64,000 bases of DNA from Chloroflexota bacterium (GTDB lineage Bacteria > Chloroflexota > Anaerolineae > Promineifilales > Promineifilaceae). The notes under the pieces were generated by a model. It did not search any database and was not told the DNA's origin. It saw only the letters and a list, made by a program, of their open reading frames with translations. The position numbers and the translations under genes are program-made. Shown piece by piece: positions 8,217 to 18,300 of the stretch (position 1 is its first letter; every line of letters begins with the position of its first letter). Where the stretch lies: contig JAGOMA010000021.1 in NCBI GenBank assembly GCA_017993775.1, forward strand, positions 1 to 64,000. The letters run 5' to 3'.

Positions 8217-11200
8217 ATGATTGATCCGAATGGTGTTAAACAGTTAAGCGACCTTCAGCTGGACGCAGCGGCTCTTACTGTGCTGTTGCCCAAAGAGTTG
8301 CTGGATCAGGCGTTTACCCTGAACGATTTCCAGCGTGATGCTGACAGCGGCGATTACCAATTCGAACTTGCCTGGGATGAGGCTCGCTGGACGATCATAC
8401 CCGATCTGTTGGTCGTTGACGCGCCTCGGCTGCAAGTGTCTGGCGAGCAAGGCATGATCGCGGCTCAATTGACGGCCGTTATCGACATAGCCGGGCTGCC
8501 GTTTTTGATTTCCCTGGAGATGCCTGCGGGGCGCGGCGCGGCCTATTTGCTTGCCGCCGAAGCCGGCAAACCGCACCGGTTAGGGGCGTTGGCCCAATAT
8601 TTACAGCTTGATGGCCTTGGTTTTGACGATCTGGCTCTGGCCGAAGCGTTTATTGTCTTTGAAGTTGAGAACGCCAGCGCCGTACTTCATCTGGAACTGG
8701 CCGATGCCTGGCGCATGGGTCCGTTGACGTTGGAAGTGGTGAAAATTGACGGCCGTTACCACGCCGGCTCTATCACCGGAGACTTTGCCGCTCAAGCGGC
8801 CATTTCCGAAGCAATTCTGCACATTTCCGGCAGCCATGACACCCCTGGGCAGGGTTGGCAGTTGCAAGGGGACATCGAACTCCCCGCGGGCGCCACGCTG
8901 AAACAGCTTATTAAAACACTTGGTCTGGACGAAGCGAAAGCGCTGACCGAGGCGCTCGATTGGGGCGTGCGCCGTTTCAGCCTGGCCTATGACACGTTTG
9001 ACGGTCTGTTTGCCGCCGATGTTACCATCCAAAGCGGCGCGGGTGAGTTTACAGTTGTGCCGGATCTACTCAGGTTCGGTTCAGTCGACATTCATCTGGA
9101 AGTGTACGACGATCAATTGAGCGCCGAAATAACCGACATCGTGACGTTAGCCGGAGTCGGCTGGCAAGCCCATGTGGAACTGCCGGCGCGGCGCGGGCAG
9201 GCCATCATGGTTGGGGGCGAAACATACTCGCTCGGTCCTTTGCTCGATCACTTTGGGCTGCCGGGTTTAGGGCTGCACGACCTGACCATCGCCAATGCCT
9301 CATTTCTCTACGACGGGCAGGCGTCGCTGGCCTTTGTCCACGTCGAACTCGCCCATGTCTGGCAATTGGGTCCGCTGACGCTTGACGCGGTCAAACTGGA
9401 TTTACGCTACGACAACGGAATAACCACCGGCGAGATCGTAGCTGAGTCAAGCATAAAAATCGGCGACAGCAACATCACCATCCATTTTTCAGCCACCCAC
9501 GCTGGCCCAGATGAGGGCTGGCAGTTTGAGGGGGATGTCACGTTCCCGCCAGAGGCGACATTTAAACACCTGCTGGAACATTTCGATTTTAGCGGTACGG
9601 GAGGATTGTCGGACTTGCTGGATTGGGGCGTTTCGTCGCTCATTATCACCTATGACACAAGCGACAATTTCTTGACGTGCCAAACGGCCGTGCAAGGCGG
9701 CAGCGGCAACTGGCAAATCATCCCCGGCATCATCTCGCTGGGTCCAACCGACATCATGCTGGAAGCTGTTGATGGCGACATCGCCGTCGACATTGCCTCC
9801 ATTGCCCGCATCGGCGGTGTTGATTGGCAGGTAGCCGCCGAATTCCCCGCCTTACGCGGCCAGGCAGCGATGCTCAAGGGAGAGCTTTACCGGATTGCCC
9901 CCTTGCTGGAAATGCTGCATATGACCGGGTTCGGGCTAGACAACCTCACGATTGCTGAAGCCCTGGTGCTGTTCGACGGAAAGGCGCGCAGCGCCATCAT
10001 CCATGTTGAACTGGGCAGCGTGTGGCAGATTGGTCCGCTGCAGCTCAACGATGTCAAGATCGACTTCAGCTACAGGGGAGGTTCGCCCGCCGAAGTGTCC
10101 GGTCAGGTGATCGCCGCGCTCGAATTAACCATCGACAACGCCACTGAAAAGCTCAGTATGTCTGGAGCGCACGAAAGCGCCGGGCAAGGCTGGCAGATGA
10201 ACGGTGATATTCAATTTGAAAAAGCGCTTCATATCGCGGCTGTCGTAGCAGCGATTGCGCCGGACGCTGCCGTTCTCTTGGAGCCAATCGAACAGTTTGG
10301 GGTAACGGAACTTGAACTGTCTCTCGATTCACATACCGGCCATTTTACGGCGATCTGCGCCGCTTTTTGGGGCGAGGGTAAGGAGGCGGGTGAGGATACG
10401 GCCGTTATCCTTCTACAACTCGAGCGCATACGCAATCCCGATAACACCTACCACACAACCTTTAGCGGCCACCTCTCCATGGCCGGGTTGACTTTTGATC
10501 TCCTAGCCGACCACCGGCAAGATGTGACCACGCTTCTGGCTCGCTACCACAATGATGCCGGCACAGAGGTCCCGCTGGGCAAGCTTTTGGCGGCGATCGA
10601 CGATGAAGCGGCCGATATCCTGGGGAAACCTGGTCCCAGTTTCAAGATCAAGGATGTCCTGTTTGCCTATCAGACCGGCGGCAAATTCGTGTTTGCCGCC
10701 GATATGGATATGGGGCTAGACCTGGCGGGCCTGGGCCAATTGCCCCTAATCGGCCAGGCCTTGCCCAAAGATCAACAGCTGCTAATTGCGTTCGAGCCGA
10801 TTGTGACACCGGCTGCGCGAGATAAAATGCCGGACGTGACCATTATTCAGGCGTTACTACCGGCGGGCTCGCCCCATTTACCCGGCCAACTTAAGCCATC
10901 GTTCAATTTCATCACCACGCTGCAAATAGGAGAGCAACGCCAGGTTTTGTGGGGAGATGACGAACACCAACCGTCGCCGGAAAGCTCCCTATCGCCAGCC
11001 GGGGCGGCAGATTTGGATACCAGTCTGGGAAGCGCAAACACGGCTGCGAGTACCTCAACGCCGGATAATTTGCCGGTTCCGGCCGCCGCCAACCCGGATG
11101 GCATGACCTGGATCGACGTGCAAAAACATATTGGGCCGCTGGAATTGGCGCGTCTGGGCATTGGATTTCATGACGGAAACCTGGATGTCTTGCTGGATGC

Positions 11201-13250
11201 GGCGCTCACTGTGGGGCCAATGACCGTGGCGCTGTCGGGGCTGGGGGTTGAATATAACCTGAAGAGCAAGGCGCTGTCGTTCATGCTGCAAGGTTTGGGG
11301 CTTGATTATCGTTCGGGCGATCTGGCGATCAGCGGCGCGTTTCTGAAGCAGGGTGACGAATTTGCCGGCATGGCGCTGATCAAGACAACGGAAATGTCGC
11401 TGTCCGCTCTAGGCGCTTATGGGACAGACGACACCGGCCACCCGTCTCTCTTCATCTACGCCTTTCTCGATTATCCTTTAGGCGGTCCAACCTTCTTTTT
11501 TGTGCGGGGGATGGCGTTTGGTTTTGGCTACAACCGCAAGCTGCGCCTGCCGGAAGTGCAACAAGTGCGCCAATTCCCGCTAATTCAGGAAGTGCTCAAA
11601 ACAATGGACCAGCCGTCAACTGCGGCTGATACGGCCGTATCCCAAAACATCACCCAATCACTCACAACAGAATTACAATCTTTGCACGATTGGCTCACGC
11701 CCCAGGATGGGGAGTACTTCCTGGCTGTTGGCGTACGGTTCACCTCTTTCGAAATTCTGGACAGCTTTGTGCTGCTCACTATCTCGTTGGGGCAGCAGTT
11801 TGCCATTGATGTGGTTGGCATCTCGCAGCTCGTCATGCCGCGTGACAGCGGCAAGCCGCAGGCGAAAATCGAGCTGGCGCTGCGCGCCCACTACGCCCCG
11901 GCCGAAGGACTTTTGCAGGTAAGCGCTGAAATTACCGAACGCTCGTGGGTGTTTTCCGAGCAATGTCACCTGCAGGGCAGTTTTGCCTTTTTTGCCTGGT
12001 TCAAATCCAATGCGGCTACCGGAGCAAACGCGGGTGATTTTGTTCTTTCGATGGGCGGTTATCATCCAGACTTCAAGGCGCCGGCCCATTATCCGCAGAA
12101 TCTGAAACGGCTGGGATTTGATTGGCTGGTCGATTCCAACACAACCATCAAAGGTGAACTCTATTTTGCCATGACGCCAACGGCCGTTATGGCCGGCGGC
12201 CGTCTGGAAGCTCATTGGCATAGTGGGTCGATGGGCGCTGATTTTGTCGTCACCGCCGACTTCCTGATCGCCTGGGAACCGTATCATTACGAAGCGCATA
12301 TTTCCCTGGAGATTCAAGCCTACGCCGTCATCGAAATTTTTTGGACGCGCACCCGGGTTTCCATGAGCGTAGGGGCTGATTTGTTGATCTGGGGGCCGGA
12401 ATTTGGCGGCCGTGGACATATCCACTTCAGCGTGTGCGGCATTGGCGTCGGCTTCGATGCCTCGTTTGGGGCGGGCAAAGCGCAGCCGCCGCCGCTGGCC
12501 TGGCCTGCGTTCCGCAAAGCGTTCCTGCCCCAAGACGAACAGCAAGTCTGCACCATTCAGGTCCAGAGCGGTCTGGTGCGCATCATCGAAAGCGCGCAGA
12601 CTCCCGGCGAAATCCACTGGATCATCAATCCCCGCGACTTCCGCATCGCCACCAACAGCGTTGTGCCCATAAAAAGCATGGACAGCGGCAGCGAAAAGCA
12701 AACCCAGCCCGAAGCTGGCATCGGCATTGCCCCGATGGCTTTGGGGGCCTCCAGTCTGACCACAACCCATGTGATTCGCATCACATGGGGCAGCGTGTCG
12801 GCCGAAAAGGAATTTGTGTATACGCCGATGGTCAAGGGCTTCCCAACCGCTCTGTGGGGTGAAAGCGCCGATCCGGCCGATAATTTGAACAGCGATATGC
12901 GCAGCGCCTGGGGCGGGTTCACCATCACGCCCCACGAGCCGGTCAAGCCGGGGGCCACCGCCTTTATTCAGCGGCGACACCTTAGTTATGATGTCTTTGC
13001 CATCGCGGAGGATGCAGGCGAACACACCCAAATCGGTTATGACGTACCCAATGCGGCCCCCGAAAACCCGGCGGAAACCATAACCAAGGCTTTTACCGAT
13101 CAGCGCGAGGCGCGCGCGGGCATTTTGGCGGCGCTGGGTATCGAGCCGCGCAGCGCCAATCGCGCCGTTGATCAGATCGCCGATACGCTGGTGCTGGCCC
13201 CAACATTTGCCCACAACCGCGACGGCCGTGCCGTGGTAGAGGAATCATGA
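8217..13250 (+). CDS. Giant repeat protein with DUF6603-like region
   Basis: A 1677-residue protein without signal peptide or membrane helices. The N-terminal half carries three tandem repeats of about 219 residues. Their anchors are GLGFDDLALAEA (about 132), GLGLHDLTIANA (about 351) and GFGLDNLTIAEA (about 570), each followed by a VELxxVWQxGPL segment and a GQGWQxxGDI-like segment. A low-complexity Ser/Pro/Ala linker (about 905-955) leads to a region from about 962 (WIDVQKHIGPLELARLGIGF, then GLGLDYRSGDLAISGAFL) that resembles DUF6603, a family of large bacterial and fungal proteins of unknown function. This assignment is from memory of the motif pattern. The last 240 residues form a separate extension. 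The stop overlaps the next start by 4 nt (ATGA), implying translational coupling. Confidence 0.8.
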   Translation: MIDPNGVKQLSDLQLDAAALTVLLPKELLDQAFTLNDFQRDADSGDYQFELAWDEARWTIIPDLLVVDAPRLQVSGEQGMIAAQLTAVIDIAGLPFLISLEMPAGRGAAYLLAAEAGKPHRLGALAQYLQLDGLGFDDLALAEAFIVFEVENASAVLHLELADAWRMGPLTLEVVKIDGRYHAGSITGDFAAQAAISEAILHISGSHDTPGQGWQLQGDIELPAGATLKQLIKTLGLDEAKALTEALDWGVRRFSLAYDTFDGLFAADVTIQSGAGEFTVVPDLLRFGSVDIHLEVYDDQLSAEITDIVTLAGVGWQAHVELPARRGQAIMVGGETYSLGPLLDHFGLPGLGLHDLTIANASFLYDGQASLAFVHVELAHVWQLGPLTLDAVKLDLRYDNGITTGEIVAESSIKIGDSNITIHFSATHAGPDEGWQFEGDVTFPPEATFKHLLEHFDFSGTGGLSDLLDWGVSSLIITYDTSDNFLTCQTAVQGGSGNWQIIPGIISLGPTDIMLEAVDGDIAVDIASIARIGGVDWQVAAEFPALRGQAAMLKGELYRIAPLLEMLHMTGFGLDNLTIAEALVLFDGKARSAIIHVELGSVWQIGPLQLNDVKIDFSYRGGSPAEVSGQVIAALELTIDNATEKLSMSGAHESAGQGWQMNGDIQFEKALHIAAVVAAIAPDAAVLLEPIEQFGVTELELSLDSHTGHFTAICAAFWGEGKEAGEDTAVILLQLERIRNPDNTYHTTFSGHLSMAGLTFDLLADHRQDVTTLLARYHNDAGTEVPLGKLLAAIDDEAADILGKPGPSFKIKDVLFAYQTGGKFVFAADMDMGLDLAGLGQLPLIGQALPKDQQLLIAFEPIVTPAARDKMPDVTIIQALLPAGSPHLPGQLKPSFNFITTLQIGEQRQVLWGDDEHQPSPESSLSPAGAADLDTSLGSANTAASTSTPDNLPVPAAANPDGMTWIDVQKHIGPLELARLGIGFHDGNLDVLLDAALTVGPMTVALSGLGVEYNLKSKALSFMLQGLGLDYRSGDLAISGAFLKQGDEFAGMALIKTTEMSLSALGAYGTDDTGHPSLFIYAFLDYPLGGPTFFFVRGMAFGFGYNRKLRLPEVQQVRQFPLIQEVLKTMDQPSTAADTAVSQNITQSLTTELQSLHDWLTPQDGEYFLAVGVRFTSFEILDSFVLLTISLGQQFAIDVVGISQLVMPRDSGKPQAKIELALRAHYAPAEGLLQVSAEITERSWVFSEQCHLQGSFAFFAWFKSNAATGANAGDFVLSMGGYHPDFKAPAHYPQNLKRLGFDWLVDSNTTIKGELYFAMTPTAVMAGGRLEAHWHSGSMGADFVVTADFLIAWEPYHYEAHISLEIQAYAVIEIFWTRTRVSMSVGADLLIWGPEFGGRGHIHFSVCGIGVGFDASFGAGKAQPPPLAWPAFRKAFLPQDEQQVCTIQVQSGLVRIIESAQTPGEIHWIINPRDFRIATNSVVPIKSMDSGSEKQTQPEAGIGIAPMALGASSLTTTHVIRITWGSVSAEKEFVYTPMVKGFPTALWGESADPADNLNSDMRSAWGGFTITPHEPVKPGATAFIQRRHLSYDVFAIAEDAGEHTQIGYDVPNAAPENPAETITKAFTDQREARAGILAALGIEPRSANRAVDQIADTLVLAPTFAHNRDGRAVVEES

Positions 13251-15313
13251 GCCGACAAATCTCTCTTACACCACCCGAATTATCTCCTGACGATCAGATT
13301 CAGTTTGTCGCCCGGCATCGCCCGCGCCTGCCAGACGGCGGCTATCAGATCACCCTTTACCAACAGGTGACCATCGGCGACCACACATCAACCGACCAGC
13401 GCCACATTGGACCTTATGTTGTCGAAGATCAAACCGAGGCCGCGCCTATCGTGGCCCATTTCCCGGAACCAGACAAACCGGTCACGGTTAATTTCCATGT
13501 GCTTGGGCCGCGTTTCCAGCTTGATCCGGCGCTTGTCCATGCCGTTTTCCCACCCGACAACAGCCAGGGACGCTATTCCCACACGCTGCCCCACCTGATT
13601 TTGGAGCGCAGCACGCTGCCCTGGGAACGTTTCGCCCAGGGCAAAGTGGAGGATCCCGAGACAGGGTTGCCCTGGCTGGCGCTTTTATTATTTGAGGCCG
13701 ATCAGGCGCCGCCCCTGAAAACAGTGCCCCTGACAACGCTGCTGGCCGAGACAGGTCCCGGCTTTCCGGCGCTGCAGCCTGAAATTAGCAATGAAACCGC
13801 TGAGGCTGTCACGGTTATTGATGTTGCCTGGAAAGATGTACGGCCGTTACTGCCAACGGCCGTTGAACTCCCCTTCTTAACCCACGTCCGCCTTGTCGGT
13901 CACCCGGAGCGCCCGCCAGACCCGGAGGGAAATGGCGAACGCGCAGTCATCATTGGCAGCCGCCTGCCACCGCCCGGCAAAGCATGTGTGATGCACCTGG
14001 TATCGCTCGAAGGCCGTTATCTGCCGCAAGGCGATGGCTTCGCCTTCCATGCCATCGTCAAGGCCGACGATGACGACACAATCATGCGCCTTGTCAGCCT
14101 GAAAACATGGAGCTTTACCTGCCTGCCCGATGGCGACAACTTTAAGCAGCGCCTGGAGAAACTTAATCGCAGCCCTTCAACGCTGCACATGCCCGTGACA
14201 ACGGCCGTGGCCGGCAGTCCAGCCGAGCGTTTTGTCCGTTCTGGCTACCAGGCCCTGCCCCATTTTTGGCGGCGCGGCGCGGAAACCCGTTCCTGGTATC
14301 ACGGCCCACTCCTGCCGGCAGCCATCGATCCGCCACAACTGCCGCTGCCGGCGCGCGCCCCCGACGAACTCCTGATTTTCGATACCGCCTTGGGCATGTT
14401 CGATGTTTCTTACGCCGCCGCCTGGGAACTTGGCCGCATGATGGCCCTACAAGACAGCGCCTTTGCCCTGCGCCTGTTTCATTGGAAACGAGAACATGCC
14501 CGGCAGGCGCAGGTTATTCGCCAAAAGGCCGACCTGCTTTATTTACCGCTTGCCGCCGACGAAACATGGGCGGCGCCGGAGCTGCCACCCGAAATCAGCG
14601 ATTGGCTGTATAACCTGACGTTGTTGAACGGCGTGCCGTTTAATTACCTGATTCCCGATGAGCGCCTGCTGCCGACGGAATCTCTACGCTTTTTTGTCGT
14701 CGATCCATTGTGGTTGGCCTGCCTGCGTGATGGGGCGTTTAGCATTGGGCGGGTCTTGGAGCAAGACGCAAGCGCCGACAGCGCCCATCACGAAAAGCTA
14801 CCTGTCATGGATCGTTTGAGCGGCTTTCTGCTGCGTTCTCAAGTGGTGTCTGGCTGGCCAAATCTGATTTATGACGGTTATGCGGCGACCATTGAAGGCA
14901 AAGAAACATTGGACGCTATTGATTTGCAGGCGCATCCCAAACTCGAAATCGTGCGGCAGGCGCAGCTTTCGTCCCATGTTGTCCTGGGGCTTTTTCGCGG
15001 CCAGAACCCTGAACAAGAGCTGCGGACACTGGATATTCATATGCGGCCGGAAATTCTCCATTTTGGCCTTAACGAACCGGACATCGACGACCTGAGCAGC
15101 TTCACCAAGGAATTGCGGGATGCCGGCGGCATGGAGATTAGTCAGGAGATTGAGCAAGTTCCATTTATCGCCGGGGAAATCCAAGGCCGTTTGGATGTGA
15201 TGGAACTCGTCAGGCAAATGGAAGGGCTGCGCGGCGCAACGTTCACTTCGGCCGATTTTGCGCTGCAAATGGTTGTAGGCGTTGAATTAGGCCGTTTTAT
15301 TCGAGCCAGGTAA
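13247..15313 (+). CDS. Conserved hypothetical protein of the DUF6603-associated operon
   Basis: A 688-residue soluble protein, not recognised as any enzyme. The N-terminal 100 residues look beta-rich (YQITLYQQVTI, VTVNFHVLGPRF). The middle shows ERFVRSGYQALPHFWRRG, RSWYHGPLLP and FDVSYAAAWELGRMMALQD, conserved-looking blocks that recall hypothetical proteins found next to LamG and tail-collar genes in other bacteria (memory-based). The C-terminal 150 residues contain regular amphipathic stretches ending in FALQMVVGVELGRFIRAR. Its start ATG overlaps the upstream stop, and the next gene starts 8 bp downstream, so it belongs to the same transcript. A structural role in a multi-protein assembly is inference only. 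Confidence 0.75.
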   Translation: MSRQISLTPPELSPDDQIQFVARHRPRLPDGGYQITLYQQVTIGDHTSTDQRHIGPYVVEDQTEAAPIVAHFPEPDKPVTVNFHVLGPRFQLDPALVHAVFPPDNSQGRYSHTLPHLILERSTLPWERFAQGKVEDPETGLPWLALLLFEADQAPPLKTVPLTTLLAETGPGFPALQPEISNETAEAVTVIDVAWKDVRPLLPTAVELPFLTHVRLVGHPERPPDPEGNGERAVIIGSRLPPPGKACVMHLVSLEGRYLPQGDGFAFHAIVKADDDDTIMRLVSLKTWSFTCLPDGDNFKQRLEKLNRSPSTLHMPVTTAVAGSPAERFVRSGYQALPHFWRRGAETRSWYHGPLLPAAIDPPQLPLPARAPDELLIFDTALGMFDVSYAAAWELGRMMALQDSAFALRLFHWKREHARQAQVIRQKADLLYLPLAADETWAAPELPPEISDWLYNLTLLNGVPFNYLIPDERLLPTESLRFFVVDPLWLACLRDGAFSIGRVLEQDASADSAHHEKLPVMDRLSGFLLRSQVVSGWPNLIYDGYAATIEGKETLDAIDLQAHPKLEIVRQAQLSSHVVLGLFRGQNPEQELRTLDIHMRPEILHFGLNEPDIDDLSSFTKELRDAGGMEISQEIEQVPFIAGEIQGRLDVMELVRQMEGLRGATFTSADFALQMVVGVELGRFIRAR

Positions 15314-15320
15314 ACCTTTT

Positions 15321-18300
15321 ATGGACCAATTCTTGACCGTTCCCATCCACATTGACGCCCTGCACATCATTCGCCCCAAAACGGCCGTCGAAGCCATGGC
15401 TGATTTCAGTCGGCTGCCCTGGACAGATGGGCAGCAGGATCATTTTAGCCGCCATCCGTGGCTGGGCGAAAGCATTCAGTCGCCGCCCCTGAGCGATACC
15501 AATTGGACTTTGCAGCCCGGCATCCACCTTCATTGGGCGCTGCCCGATGCACTGACCGTAGCCCGTCATGTGGCCGACAACGGCCGTGATCGGCTGGAAT
15601 TTCCCTCTGTACCCAACCGCTGGTTGGTGCTGCGCTCACGCGGGAATAGGGTCGAAAAGAAATGGATGGTTGAAAGCGATTATCTCTTTCCGACAGCCTG
15701 GCGACCCCAGGAAGACGATCCCCATGACCCGATTGCCTTCCCCGTTGCGCGCCCCACGCCGACGAGCCAGCCGTTTCGTTACCTGGGGCGGAATACAGCG
15801 TTTAGCGGCGATTGGACCGAACCTGTTGCGGAACGGCTGCCAAAGCTAACGGCCGTTGGCTGGGGCGAGCCAGCTTTTGCCGCTTTTTATCCCAACTGCC
15901 GCAGCGTGTTCGGCCTGCATGATCCCGACACGACAGCTCTAACCGGCAGCGACATCGCCTACGACATCATCGGTTGGTACAGCGAGATCACAACCGATCC
16001 GCTGCACAGCCTGATGGCCGAACTGCGCCAGAAGGCGGCCTCAGAAACGGATTTGGGGCGCGTCTTCCAGCAAGCGATTGGCGACCAATTCCGTTGGACG
16101 CTGCCCACCGACGATGCGCTGGTGGTGGAGCAAATGGTGTGTTACGGCCGTATCCGCCTCGCGGATGTGGCCCAACCGGCCCCCGAATCGGCCCAAAACA
16201 TCGACATCGCCATCAGCAACAGCGGCTCCGAGGCGCTGTCTGCCTGGCTGGCGCACCGATTGTCCAGTGAGAAACACTCCAAACGACAGATTGAAGAACA
16301 AATCGAGGCCATCACCCTGGCCGCCGACCTGGCCCATTTAAAGCTCGATCTCGGCGCTAAATTTCAGGAAGCGCGGCACAGCCGCACATTCACCAGCGAA
16401 CCGGGCGGCAACTTATGGCGCGTGAAAAGCCAATCCGGCGCTCACCCGGAGCAGGATACAGACGAAGCCATCACCCTGCCGCTCGCTCTGGCCCACGCGC
16501 TCAACCGATTGAACCAGCTCCAGCAAGCTTACGATCGCGCCGCCGATGAGATTCACGATTTACGCCGCCAGTTGTATTTTGATTGGAGCCGCTACATGAT
16601 GGCTGCCTATCCGGCCGATGACGAAGCGCGTGATCACCAGTCGCCGGAAACCCTATTGGACTTTATCCGCCAACACCCCCTGGCCCAGCTGGACCAAAAA
16701 CTGGCGGTTACCGGGGAATTGAAGATGCAGCCGGCCGGGCAAGGGCAGGCGCGGCTGACCGCCCACGGCGATGACGAGTCGCTGGCGTGGCAGTTGGCTC
16801 AGGCGATTCAGGATGTAGACGGCCAGATCGGCGTGCTGAACGCCGCCCTGCCGCCACAGGGGCGGCGCTACAAGCTGCAACAAGGCTCCGCGCCGCGCTA
16901 TTGGCAGCCCAACGAGCCGGTGCTCCTGCTGGCCGGCGCACAAATTGAACCAACAGATCGCCACGGGCAAGACGGCCGTTTGCGTCCTGATGGCCTGCTC
17001 GAATGTGACATTGCAACAGGGCCAGACCTGCGCCGCGCCGGAGATGAAGCGGTAACGGCCGTGCGCCGCCAGCTAGATGCGCTGGAAGCCACCGATTCGG
17101 AACGCATCGGCTTTCGCGGCCAGAATCGGCGCGAATGGCATCCTCTCCTGTTGGAATGGCAAGCCGAATTAAGCCCCATCAGCGATTACGGCAATATGGC
17201 CCCGTTTTCGCGCCGTTACCTGCCCGATTTTATCGAGAATAACTACGCTCTGGGTGAACTAGACCAGGCCTTTGCCGCCCAAAGCACCCTGACAACAACC
17301 AGCACCAGCACCAGCATATTTCGCGGCCGGACCATTATGCAGCCCCACGCGCCGCGCCTGTTCCAAGAGCGCTTGACGCGCTACCTGGCCGCGCTGCAAA
17401 AGGGCGGTATGGCCATTGAACAACTTCCCGCAGAAACCCAGGCGGCGATCGCCAACGCCACAAGCGCTGCGGCGCTGCTCGAAACCGAGGGCCTGCACGT
17501 GGTTTCGCAGGCGCTGGGCGGATTTAACGACGCCCTCCTCATGCGCCACCTGGCGCTTCAACTTGATGTCGCCGATCCGCTTGGGTTCCCCGACTACCAG
17601 ACCATCAGCGAAGGCGTTTTGCGTCCAGCCATCGGCTCGGCCAACGATATGGCCCCGCTGCCGTTCAACCAGTTTCACCCCATTCGCTGCGGTGATTTGA
17701 ACCTGGTGCAGCTTCGTCTCGTGGATACGTGGGGGCAGGCCCTCCATATCGACTGCGAAAATATCATTCGCACGGAGCAAATGACCACGCCTGACGAATC
17801 CAAAGTGGCGCTGCCGCCTCGATTTACCCAACCGGCGCGCCTCAACGCCCGCTGGTTGGCTGCCCTGGGGGACGAAGCGGAGATGAACTCCCATCCCGCC
17901 ACCTCGCCTATTTGCGGTTGGCTGGTTCCTAATCTTCTCGATCTCAGCCTGATGGTTTACGACAGCGGCGGTGACGCCCTGGGCTATCTGGACCAGACCG
18001 GCCACTGGCGGCTGGCTGCCGCCCGGCAGGAGCCGGTGCTGCCCCACGATATCGAAAACCCGCACTTGCGCCAGATGGTGGTGTGGTTGAGCCAGACAGC
18101 ACAATCTACCGCCACGCGCCTGGCTGCTGCGCACGGCCGTGCCGACACGCCCACCGACGAAGAACGGACCCGCTTTATGCGCGATTATCTGGATGTGTTG
18201 GAAAGCGCGCTGGAAAATATCGATCCGGTGGATAGCCAGCAGCATCAGATACAGGCGCTGCTGATGGGTCGCCCTATGGCGCTGGTGCGCGCCGCGATAA

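Noticed and set aside
11673..13214. 513-residue open frame on the minus strand inside the 1677-residue gene
   Set aside because: It lies wholly antisense to a gene with clear repeats and operon spacing, and has a His/Arg/Gly-rich composition typical of an antisense shadow. No domain seen.
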